In this document: piece by piece, positions 1 to 6,639 of the stretch
Layout: each line of letters opens with the position of its first letter
Position numbering within the stretch: position 1 is the stretch's first letter
NCBI GenBank assembly: GCA_910584495.1
Contig: CAJUAR010000073.1
Location: 1-13,932, forward strand
Length of the DNA stretch: 13,932 bases
Reading direction: 5' to 3'
From: an uncultured Muribaculaceae bacterium
GTDB lineage: Bacteria > Bacteroidota > Bacteroidia > Bacteroidales > Muribaculaceae
Program-made: the position numbers and the translations under genes
The notes under the pieces: generated by a model
The model's database searches: none
The model's input: only the letters and a program-made list of their open reading frames with translations
Told to the model about the DNA's origin: nothing

Positions 1-53
1 ATCAGATTATCAACAACACGCTTGCGGACAGCTGCAGGCTGATTAAGGAATAA
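1..53 (+). CDS. 3' end of an upstream gene (partial, unidentified)
   Basis: One frame is open from the left edge (first full codon at base 3) and ends at TAA 51-53, giving the tail QIINNTLADSCRLIKE. The stop lies 5 bases before the next ATG, a spacing typical of genes in one transcript, and an AAGGA stretch at 45-49 could help ribosome loading at that ATG. A second frame ends at TAA 44-46, so the frame choice is not certain. Too short to assign a family. Confidence 0.4.
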   Translation, partial: QIINNTLADSCRLIKE

Positions 54-58
54 ATTAT

Positions 59-814
59 ATGAAACGGATTTTAGCATTGATGTTCATGGCAGCCTTTGTA
101 ATTGGGCTGTGGGCGCAGGACGATGATTATCTTCCTTTCTTCGAAGATGGAAAGGTGTGGGAATCAATAGTATATACTTATGGTTCGAATCAGACGTTTC
201 TTTATAATTATACGGATTCCGTATGTGGCGACATAGAATTCCAAGGAAAGAAATGCAAGAAGGTTAGAGAAACTGATCCGTTTGGAATCATGGATATTAT
301 TGTGTTTGAAAAAGACCGTAAAATTTTTTATTATGATGAGATATACGAAAAGTTCCTTTTGATGATGGATTTCAATCTCCAGGTCGGTGACTATGCCGAG
401 ATAAGAACGGAGGACGGCTCTTATTTTGATTCTGTTCAAATAAATGAGGTTGGAGCTGTATCTATCAGAGGAATAGAAAGAAAAGTCATAAAAAGTAATC
501 TTTTTACATGGGTAGAAGGTATCTACTGCAGTTATCCCCTTATTGAATATCCTAGGGTAACTCGATTCACAGCCTCTGTTTCGCGAGGTGTAGCACCTAT
601 CCCATTTGGAGATTTTTTAGAATGTCGAAAAGATGGTAAAGTATTGTGCACCCGCGAAGATTTGAACTTAGCCCCGCCCGCCAGCGTGACTGATTTCATA
701 GTCGATAATGATCCCGAAGGGCCGATTTACGACACTATGGGACGGCGAGTGGAGACGCCACAGCCGGGGCGGCTCTACATCCGCAACGGCCGCAAGTTCA
801 TTGCAAAGCCGTAA
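59..814 (+). CDS. Exported hypothetical protein with Bacteroidota C-terminal tail module
   Basis: A 251-residue protein that I cannot assign to a named family. Residues 1-20 form a classical signal peptide: a Lys-Arg start, a hydrophobic core, and a likely cut after WAQ near residue 20. The mature part is rich in aromatic and acidic residues and looks like a small beta-rich domain (about 25-200). The last 35 residues (about 215-251) contain GPIYDTMGRRV, then PGRLYIRNGRKF, the short C-terminal module found on many secreted Prevotella and Bacteroides proteins and similar in layout to type IX secretion tails. By sight, the DNA for residues 1-200 is clearly AT-richer than the tail DNA, suggesting a body and a tail of different origin. 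The gene follows the upstream stop by 5 bases and probably shares its transcript. Likely periplasmic or surface located; function unknown. Confidence 0.8.
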   Translation: MKRILALMFMAAFVIGLWAQDDDYLPFFEDGKVWESIVYTYGSNQTFLYNYTDSVCGDIEFQGKKCKKVRETDPFGIMDIIVFEKDRKIFYYDEIYEKFLLMMDFNLQVGDYAEIRTEDGSYFDSVQINEVGAVSIRGIERKVIKSNLFTWVEGIYCSYPLIEYPRVTRFTASVSRGVAPIPFGDFLECRKDGKVLCTREDLNLAPPASVTDFIVDNDPEGPIYDTMGRRVETPQPGRLYIRNGRKFIAKP

Positions 815-831
815 GGGCGATGTGTTCTGAG

Positions 832-907
832 CGTGCGACTCTCTTGAGTTGCGCGATGCAGGAAGCATGGTAACCATCTGACTGAGGGAGGCTAGGAAGT
901 CTCCCTC
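832..907 (+). other. Run of three stem-loops after the exported-protein gene
   Basis: Three hairpins lie in a row. CGTGCGACTC (832-841) pairs with GAGTTGCGCG (846-855) over a TCTT loop, 10 pairs including two G-T. ATGC (856-859) pairs with GCAT (865-868). GAGGGAG (884-890) pairs with CTCCCTC (901-907) over a 10-base loop and is followed by a T-rich but broken stretch. This could be the end of the upstream transcript (terminator or RNase barrier) or a small structured RNA. No known RNA family is recognised. Confidence 0.4.
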
Positions 908-920
908 TCCATTTATTACA

Positions 921-949
921 TAACGAGCTTAACGCTGACAAAATCGTTA
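921..949. promoter_or_regulatory. Cluster of TAACG half-sites, possible operator
   Basis: TAACG occurs at 921-925 and 930-934, and its inverse CGTTA at 945-949, so TAACGA (921-926) and TCGTTA (944-949) form a 6-base inverted repeat. It lies 40-70 bases before the promoter of the channel gene, where an activator or repressor could act. The match may be chance; no cognate regulator is known. Confidence 0.2.
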
Positions 950-990
950 GTATGCTTCCCAACGGCAAAACGACAAAAGGAGGGATTATT

Positions 991-1022
991 TTTGGGAGTG
1001 TGAGGCGGAATTGTTATTTTTG
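991..1022 (+). promoter_or_regulatory. Promoter of the channel-like gene (Bacteroidota type)
   Basis: TTTG at 991-994 is followed after exactly 20 bases by TATTTTTG at 1015-1022, matching the -33 TTTG and -7 TAnnTTTG elements of the main Bacteroidota sigma factor. Transcription would start near 1028, leaving only about 10 bases before the ATG at 1038. This supports that start and explains why no Shine-Dalgarno site is seen. Confidence 0.65.
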
Positions 1023-1037
1023 TAAAAAATTCTGGAA

Positions 1038-1751
1038 ATGGGACAGAAACTCGAGGCTCTCGACACAAAGTTGAGGCATTATGGCTTTTATTCGGCACTC
1101 CACATAATAATACTGACTGTGAGTGCCATTTTGGTATGGTTTATCTCTGAAGATACTTTCGAAGGACTGCAGTTCTACAACCGTCCCCGTTTTATGCGGG
1201 CACAATTTTGGATTTGCATCTTTTTTCTGGCCGACTTTGTCATTGAGTTTCTCCTGTCGCCACGAAAGCTTCATTATGTGGCTACACGTTGGCTTTTCCT
1301 GCTTGTGTCCATTCCGTGGCTCACAATTTTTGATGTACTGCACTGGCATTTCGGCCCGGAGGTGGAGTATTTGCTGCGCTATATACCGCTTGTCCGCGGA
1401 GGTTATGCCCTTGCGATGGTCGTAGGCTGGTTTGCAAACAGCAAGGCAACATCGCTCTTTTGGTCCTATCTTCTCACACTTATAGCCACAATCTATTTTT
1501 CTTCGTTAGCTTTCTATCTTTTCGAAGGAGGGGTCAACAGCATGGTGACAGACTATGGCTCTGCCCTGTGGTGGGCATGTATGATAGTAACCACAGTCGG
1601 TTCGTCGATAGAGGCCGTAACGCCCATCGGGCGCGTGCTGTCGGTTTTGCTGGCGACTGTGGGAGTTGCCCTTTTTCCAATTTTTACGGTGTACATTTCT
1701 AACTTGATTAAATTTAAGGGCTCATCAAAGGACAATGATGCGCATAAATAA
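1038..1751 (+). CDS. Six-helix ion-channel-like membrane protein with altered selectivity filter
   Basis: A 237-residue inner-membrane protein with the plan of a voltage-gated-type cation channel subunit. Hydrophobic segments lie near residues 18-37, 57-74, 84-100, 118-133 and 140-162, then a short pore-helix region (172-187) and a final helix (197-224). The pore loop reads TTVGSS at 185-190, followed by EAVTPIGR. This aligns with the K+ channel signature TVGYGD...TPxGR, but YGD is replaced by SSI. The S4-like stretch (113-120, RYIPLVR) has few of the regularly spaced arginines of a true voltage sensor. Family placement (ion transport / Ion_trans_2-like) is by pattern. Potassium selectivity should not be assumed. 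It has its own promoter and stands alone before pgi, with 76 bases between them. Confidence 0.8.
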   Translation: MGQKLEALDTKLRHYGFYSALHIIILTVSAILVWFISEDTFEGLQFYNRPRFMRAQFWICIFFLADFVIEFLLSPRKLHYVATRWLFLLVSIPWLTIFDVLHWHFGPEVEYLLRYIPLVRGGYALAMVVGWFANSKATSLFWSYLLTLIATIYFSSLAFYLFEGGVNSMVTDYGSALWWACMIVTTVGSSIEAVTPIGRVLSVLLATVGVALFPIFTVYISNLIKFKGSSKDNDAHK

Positions 1752-1796
1752 CATTTTTTTGTATAGTCAAAATAGTAATTGGAAGAATAAAATTGT

Positions 1797-1804
1797 TAAT
1801 TTTG
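1797..1804 (+). promoter_or_regulatory. -7 promoter element for pgi-murI
   Basis: TAATTTTG matches the Bacteroidota -7 consensus TAnnTTTG, 24 bases before the pgi ATG, predicting a leader of about 17 bases. No good TTTG lies about 20 bases upstream; the nearest TTG (1779-1781) is 15 bases away. The -33 element is therefore weak or absent. Confidence 0.45.
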
Positions 1805-1827
1805 CAGAATAATAACCCATAGACAGA

Positions 1828-3159
1828 ATGAAAGAAATTGAAGTACTAACAAAAGATGTGCAAGGCACAGTGAGCCAGGCACAGATAGATGCGCTTGCCG
1901 CAGAGGCAAAAGCAGGTTTCGACCACGTTGTCAACGGCACCGGTGCCGGTAACGATTTTCTTGGCTGGGTACGCCTGCCGGGCGAAATCAAGGCTGCTGA
2001 CCTCGACGACATCAACGACACAGCCGAGAAACTTCGCAAAAACTGCGACGTTGTTGTGGCAATAGGCATTGGCGGCAGCTACCTTGGTGCCAAGGCCGTG
2101 ATCGAGGCTCTTTCGAACCACTTCGACAGCCTGCGCTGTGACAAACTTCCCAAGGTGCTCTTTGCAGGGCAGAATATTGGCGAAGACTATCTCTACGAAC
2201 TTCAGGAATATCTCCGCGACAAACGTTTCGGCATCATTGTCATTTCCAAGTCGGGAACAACCACCGAGCCGGCCATCGCTTTCCGTCTGCTGCGCGAACA
2301 GCTTGAGAAACAAGTAGGCCGCGAGGCTGCAAAGGACCTGATTGTGGCCATCACAGATGCCAAGCGTGGCGCTCTGCGCACACTTGCCGACACCGAAGGT
2401 TATAAGACCTATGTGATTCCCGACAATGTCGGCGGTCGTTTCTCTGTGCTCACCCCCGTTGGTCTGCTGCCCATCGCCGTTGCCGGTTTCGACATCAAAG
2501 CCCTCGTTGCCGGAGCTGCCGACATGGAGGCCAAGACCCTGAGCGGCGAATCGAAGGAATCGCTCATCTATGCAATGACCCGCAACGCCCTCTATCGCGC
2601 CGGAAAAAAGACCGAAATTCTGGTCAACTACAATCCCAAGCTCCACTTCTTCAGCGAATGGTGGAAGCAGCTCTACGGCGAGAGCGAAGGCAAGGACCAA
2701 AAAGGCATCTTCCCTGCTTCGGTCGACAATACCACCGACCTCCACTCCATGGGACAATGGATTCAGGAAGGCGAACGCACCATCTTTGAAACCGTCATCT
2801 CCGTGGCTTCTACTGAACACGAGCTCCGCATCCCCGCCGATGCCGACAATCTCGACGGTCTCAACTATATCGCCGGCAAACGTGTTGACGAAGTGAACAA
2901 AATGGCCGAGCTGGGAACACGTATTGCCCATGTCGACGGCGGCGTGCCCAACATTCGCATCGTTATCCCCGATATCACTGCCAACACCCTGGGCCACCTC
3001 ATCTACTTCTTCGAGGCTGCATGCGGCATCAGCGGCCACATCCTGGGTGTGAATCCCTTCAACCAGCCCGGTGTGGAAGCCTACAAGAAAAACATGTTTG
3101 CCCTGCTCGAAAAGCCCGGTTACGAGGCTGAAACAGCGGCAATCAAAGCCAAACTCTAA
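1828..3159 (+). CDS. pgi: Glucose-6-phosphate isomerase
   Basis: Interconverts glucose 6-phosphate and fructose 6-phosphate in the cytoplasm, linking glycolysis, gluconeogenesis and sugar-nucleotide synthesis. At 443 residues it is the short bacterial form. Family signatures are clear: the sugar-phosphate site AIGIGGSYLGAKA (78-90), VISKSGTTTEPA (138-149), PGI signature 1 DNVGGRFSVLTPVGLLP (199-215), the GESEGK stretch with catalytic Glu285 (284-289), NTTDLHSMGQ with the ring-opening His306 (301-310), and signature 2 NPFNQPGVEAYK with Lys420 (409-420). All expected catalytic residues are present, so the enzyme should be active. The start is fixed by the -7 element at 1797-1804. murI follows 14 bases after the stop, so the two are probably co-transcribed. 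Confidence 0.98.
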   Translation: MKEIEVLTKDVQGTVSQAQIDALAAEAKAGFDHVVNGTGAGNDFLGWVRLPGEIKAADLDDINDTAEKLRKNCDVVVAIGIGGSYLGAKAVIEALSNHFDSLRCDKLPKVLFAGQNIGEDYLYELQEYLRDKRFGIIVISKSGTTTEPAIAFRLLREQLEKQVGREAAKDLIVAITDAKRGALRTLADTEGYKTYVIPDNVGGRFSVLTPVGLLPIAVAGFDIKALVAGAADMEAKTLSGESKESLIYAMTRNALYRAGKKTEILVNYNPKLHFFSEWWKQLYGESEGKDQKGIFPASVDNTTDLHSMGQWIQEGERTIFETVISVASTEHELRIPADADNLDGLNYIAGKRVDEVNKMAELGTRIAHVDGGVPNIRIVIPDITANTLGHLIYFFEAACGISGHILGVNPFNQPGVEAYKKNMFALLEKPGYEAETAAIKAKL

Positions 3160-3173
3160 AGAATAGAAACATC

Positions 3174-4025
3174 ATGAGTGAGCCCGCGCGTCCTCTCGAA
3201 ACGAATATCGGCGCCCCTATCGGCGTGTTTGATTCGGGATACGGCGGGCTCACTATTCTCAATCGCTTGAGGCAGGCCCTGCCCCAGGCCGATTTTTTAT
3301 ATCTTGGCGACAACGCCCGTGCTCCATATGGCACGCGTTCGTTCGACCTTGTCTATGAATTCACCCTTCAGGCAGTGCGCAATCTTTTCGAGCGCGGATG
3401 CCGCCTTGTCATTCTTGCATGCAACACAGCCTCGGCCAAGGCTTTGCGAAGTATACAACAAAACGACTTGCCGCACATCGACCCCTCGCGTCGCGTGCTC
3501 GGCGTGATACGTCCCACAGCCGAAGCTGTCGGTGCAGTGTCGAAAACACGCCGCATAGGCCTCCTTGCCACTCCGGGCACTGTAGCCTCGCTGTCCTACA
3601 ACATGGAGCTTGCCAAACTGCACCCCGATCTTTCCCTTTATGGCCACGCATGCCCCATGTGGGTGCCTTTGGTGGAATATTGCGAATCCGAGGGTCCGGG
3701 GGCTGATTATTTTGTGAAAAAAGATATCGACACCCTCTTCGGCATGTGTCCCTCTATCGATACTGTGATACTGGGTTGCACGCACTATCCCTTGCTGCTA
3801 AGCAAAATACGACAATATGTTCCCGATGGCGTCACACTACTCGACCAAGGCTCTATCGTGGCAGCATCGCTTGTGGACTATCTGCAGCGTCATCCCGAAA
3901 TTGACCGCACCATCAGTCGTGGCGGCAAGGTAGAATACCTTACCACCGAAAATTCCGAGAAATTCGCCACCATGGCCGCCGTCTTCACCGGCCGCCCTGT
4001 CGAAGCCACCCGAATCGAACTATAG
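3174..4025 (+). CDS. murI: Glutamate racemase
   Basis: Converts L-glutamate to D-glutamate for the second position of the peptidoglycan stem peptide, without a cofactor. The 283-residue length is normal for the family. Visible motifs are VFDSGYGGLTIL (18-29) with the catalytic-site Asp20, YLGDNARAPYG (43-53), LACNTASAKA (81-90) with catalytic Cys83, GVIRPTAEA (110-118), and GCTHYPLLL (201-209) with the second catalytic Cys202 and His204. The Asp/two-Cys/His set is complete. The gene sits 14 bases after pgi and has no promoter of its own that I can see. Its TAG stop is one base from the stop of the convergent porin gene, leaving no room for a terminator between them. Confidence 0.97.
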   Translation: MSEPARPLETNIGAPIGVFDSGYGGLTILNRLRQALPQADFLYLGDNARAPYGTRSFDLVYEFTLQAVRNLFERGCRLVILACNTASAKALRSIQQNDLPHIDPSRRVLGVIRPTAEAVGAVSKTRRIGLLATPGTVASLSYNMELAKLHPDLSLYGHACPMWVPLVEYCESEGPGADYFVKKDIDTLFGMCPSIDTVILGCTHYPLLLSKIRQYVPDGVTLLDQGSIVAASLVDYLQRHPEIDRTISRGGKVEYLTTENSEKFATMAAVFTGRPVEATRIEL

Positions 4026-4026
4026 G

Positions 4027-5325
4027 TTAGAACGTGAACCGGAGCATTGACTGCAGTCGGTTGTCGTGGCGCGAGATTCCGTCCATGTCCACACGGCGTC
4101 CGTAGATGTATTCTATGCCTGTCGAAATCTGCGGTGTCATGTTCCATATAATATTGGCAAGAGCATACTGGGCATATTTGTACTGCTCGCCCCAGGCCAC
4201 AGCTCCGTCCGAATAATGTCCGGCATAGTTCCGCAGATGGCTGTAGACGGCAGTGGCGAATACCGAAGGCGAGAAATTGTACTGCAGGCCGAAATAACCG
4301 CCCCAGGCTTCTACGGTTTTCATACGGCTGTTCCCGTTGGGAACCATGTCGAGGCCGCCTCCGTACAAGTCCTGGAAATAGCTTGTTATGCCGCGTCCAT
4401 AAGCCGCTTGGTAGTATGTTATGACAGGCCCTGCCGAAGCACTTCCGCTCATTTTCATACCCCACCCGCAATTGTTGCGGTTGCGGTCGGCTTCCAGGTC
4501 GCGATAGAGCATGTTGCGGACAATTCCGGAAAAGCGCACCCAGCATTTCCCTTGGTTCCACGAGTACTGCACAAAAGCCGGCACGTCCGGAATCCGTTGA
4601 TAGACATTTGCAGTCTTGGCACCGTTGGTGGCCGACATCATCGGCAGCTCGGCACCGATGCCCACGCTCCAGTGCTGATTGAAGCTGTGACGGTAGTCAA
4701 TCACTCCGTTAGGAATTGCTGTGAGCGCGTTAGGACCTTCGTTGTCGATGGTCGGAGGAACAGCGGCCATATCGGAGAACAGACTGAAATCGTAGCCCAC
4801 GGTGAAGCCTCGATACTTGAGGTATGCGTAGAAGAGATTGAAACCGTAATCATTGCCGTTACCGGTGAAATTGAAGTTTATATATGCTCCAATCTGTTGT
4901 TTGTCGCCTGGCAAAGCTACAAAATTGAGATATAGTCCGCTGGTTGCCGCCGAGAACTGATAGCGCCCCCCGTTGCCCTTGGCTTGAGACAAAGGTATGG
5001 CCGAGGTGGTGAAGTTATAGGCATTGTCGATGGGCTTGCCCCAGTCGAAGGACACTGTTGCCTTTGCCGTGCCGCCAATGCCGAGATAGAACTTGCGCTC
5101 CTTTCCTTCGATTGCAAAACGTGGAGTGCCGGGGATGAGATATGCCTTCGGAGCATTGTCGAGAAATATATTGTAGACATCAATTGTCGTGGAGTCGGTG
5201 GTTCCGGCCGGGCGTATTATGGTAACAACATGCCGGCTTGCAGAGGCCGGATGATTTTGGCTCATGCCCGAAAAGGCCGTGGCGAGCAGTGGCAAGAGGA
5301 TTAGCGTGCGTGTTATGGTTTTCAT
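4027..5325 (-). CDS. DcaP-like outer-membrane beta-barrel porin
   Basis: The 432-residue product starts at the ATG ending at base 5325, because only there does a proper signal peptide begin (MKTITRTLILLPLLATAFSG, cut near SQ at 22-23). An upstream ATG at 5379 would add 18 non-hydrophobic residues overlapping the MFS gene. After a short periplasmic segment comes YLIPGTPRFAIEG, then GIGGTAKATVSFDWG, the start of DcaP-type porins, then many alternating aromatic/polar strands and a terminal RFTF ending in Phe, as barrel proteins need for BAM assembly. It should let small solutes cross the outer membrane. It is the last gene of the minus-strand cluster, 22 bases after the MFS gene. DcaP family is my best call; another porin family is possible, but the barrel nature is firm. 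Confidence 0.82.
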   Translation of the reverse strand: MKTITRTLILLPLLATAFSGMSQNHPASASRHVVTIIRPAGTTDSTTIDVYNIFLDNAPKAYLIPGTPRFAIEGKERKFYLGIGGTAKATVSFDWGKPIDNAYNFTTSAIPLSQAKGNGGRYQFSAATSGLYLNFVALPGDKQQIGAYINFNFTGNGNDYGFNLFYAYLKYRGFTVGYDFSLFSDMAAVPPTIDNEGPNALTAIPNGVIDYRHSFNQHWSVGIGAELPMMSATNGAKTANVYQRIPDVPAFVQYSWNQGKCWVRFSGIVRNMLYRDLEADRNRNNCGWGMKMSGSASAGPVITYYQAAYGRGITSYFQDLYGGGLDMVPNGNSRMKTVEAWGGYFGLQYNFSPSVFATAVYSHLRNYAGHYSDGAVAWGEQYKYAQYALANIIWNMTPQISTGIEYIYGRRVDMDGISRHDNRLQSMLRFTF

Positions 5326-5347
5326 AGTCACTTTCAATTTTTTTGTG

Positions 5348-6616
5348 TCAATAGTATGACGTGTCGATGCTGAAAACAAATGATTTGCGGAATATGAGCA
5401 CTACCATTGTGAAAATGCACAGTAGCACCGAGTTCAATATAAAGGGGAATGTGTTGCTCAGATGTTGAGGATCAAATATATCGTGGAAACCGTCGACAAT
5501 AAATGGAGTGGCACTGATAGAGATATAGTTGGCGGCAAGAACGATTGCCAGCGCGAGTGTGGCTTTGGCCGGAACAGTGACTATCTGTGTGGCCTTGTCA
5601 TAGATCAGAGGCTGGAAAATGCCGAAGCCAAGACCAACGAGGATGGAAGCGATGCACATGAGAGCGAAACTATGATTCAAGGCCATGAGCAGGACGCCTC
5701 CGGCCATTACCATTGCAGAAAATATCAGTGTTGACTGTCGGAATATTTTCACTATTCCCGGCAGAATGAATCCCGGCAGGAACATGGCCAGAAAGAATAG
5801 AGCTGTGACAGTGCCCACTTCCGAATCGTCCATCCCTTCGCTTTGCATCAGGAAAGGTGTGTAATAGCTTACAATCACCGAGGCATAACATACGAAGAAG
5901 TAGACAGCAACGAGCGACCAAACTCTCGACATAATGAATCCTCCGCTAACTTTGGTACGAGGCATGATACCCCGGGCTGCTTTGGCCTGGATCGACGTGG
6001 CGGCAACTGTCGGGGGCGACGTGGCCGGATACAGGTCGGATTTCGGAATACCGCGCAGAAAGACAGTCAGAGCCAGCGGTATGGCCGGGATGAGGTAGAC
6101 GGCAAATGGCAAGTGCCAGTTGCCATGCCCGAGCCATCCCACCACAAATGTGGCGCAGACAAGGGCGAGATTGGAGATACCCGACTTGATGCCCAGCTGT
6201 TTCATGCGGTATTTACCAACGAAGGTATCGGCCAACAGACCGGCAGCAAGAGGGATGAGAAGGCCGCAGCCCACACCGAGCATACAGCTGATTACGATGA
6301 GGTCCACCATATTGCGGGCAAAGAAGTAGAGAATGCCGCCGGCCAGATAGACGATGAGGGCGAACACCACAATTTTTATCTTGCTCTTTGATTGCGATAG
6401 ACCACCGGACAGCAGTACGAAAGGAATAATGCACAAATTGGGAAGAACCGTAAGCAGCTGTATCTCAAGTTCAGACGTGTGGGGAAATATTTTATCCATA
6501 TTTCCCAGCATTGGGCTGATGGCCAGACCGGGGAGATTGACCACCAGCGAAATCGACCATATTGCCAACAGGGTTGGCAATGTGATCGGTTCTTTTCCGG
6601 TAGATATTCGCATCAT
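5348..6616 (-). CDS. MFS transporter (12 helices)
   Basis: A 422-residue inner-membrane carrier of the major facilitator superfamily. About twelve hydrophobic helices can be traced, in two sets of six joined by a polar loop near residues 190-228. The stretch GGLSQSKSKIKIV (71-83), between helices 2 and 3, sits where MFS motif A is expected, in a degenerate form. The first half carries GVGCGLLIPLAAGLLAD (114-130), the second GLGFGIFQPLIYDKAT (328-343), typical of small-solute or drug:H+ antiporters in Bacteroidota. Substrate is not evident. It lies 23 bases after the GadC-like gene and 22 bases before the porin, so it is almost surely in one operon with both and probably handles a related compound. 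A double ATG (6616, 6613) leaves a one-residue doubt in the start. Confidence 0.88.
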   Translation of the reverse strand: MMRISTGKEPITLPTLLAIWSISLVVNLPGLAISPMLGNMDKIFPHTSELEIQLLTVLPNLCIIPFVLLSGGLSQSKSKIKIVVFALIVYLAGGILYFFARNMVDLIVISCMLGVGCGLLIPLAAGLLADTFVGKYRMKQLGIKSGISNLALVCATFVVGWLGHGNWHLPFAVYLIPAIPLALTVFLRGIPKSDLYPATSPPTVAATSIQAKAARGIMPRTKVSGGFIMSRVWSLVAVYFFVCYASVIVSYYTPFLMQSEGMDDSEVGTVTALFFLAMFLPGFILPGIVKIFRQSTLIFSAMVMAGGVLLMALNHSFALMCIASILVGLGFGIFQPLIYDKATQIVTVPAKATLALAIVLAANYISISATPFIVDGFHDIFDPQHLSNTFPFILNSVLLCIFTMVVLIFRKSFVFSIDTSYY

Positions 6617-6639
6617 GACAAGATGTGCTTAGGGCCGTC

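Noticed and set aside
1846..3039. Long open frame (397 codons) on the minus strand
   Set aside because: It lies fully inside pgi on the opposite strand. Long antisense frames are common opposite GC-rich, codon-biased genes, and the translation shows no family motif.
3890..4561. 223-codon frame on the minus strand
   Set aside because: Out of frame with the porin gene and running into murI; its composition is that of a frame-shifted shadow, with many Arg, His, Cys and Pro.
4066..4935. 289-codon frame on the plus strand
   Set aside because: Antisense shadow of the porin gene, which has a signal peptide, barrel strands and a terminal Phe.
5326..5379. 18-residue extension of the porin from an upstream ATG
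   Set aside because: It overlaps the MFS gene and would put a polar stretch before the signal peptide.
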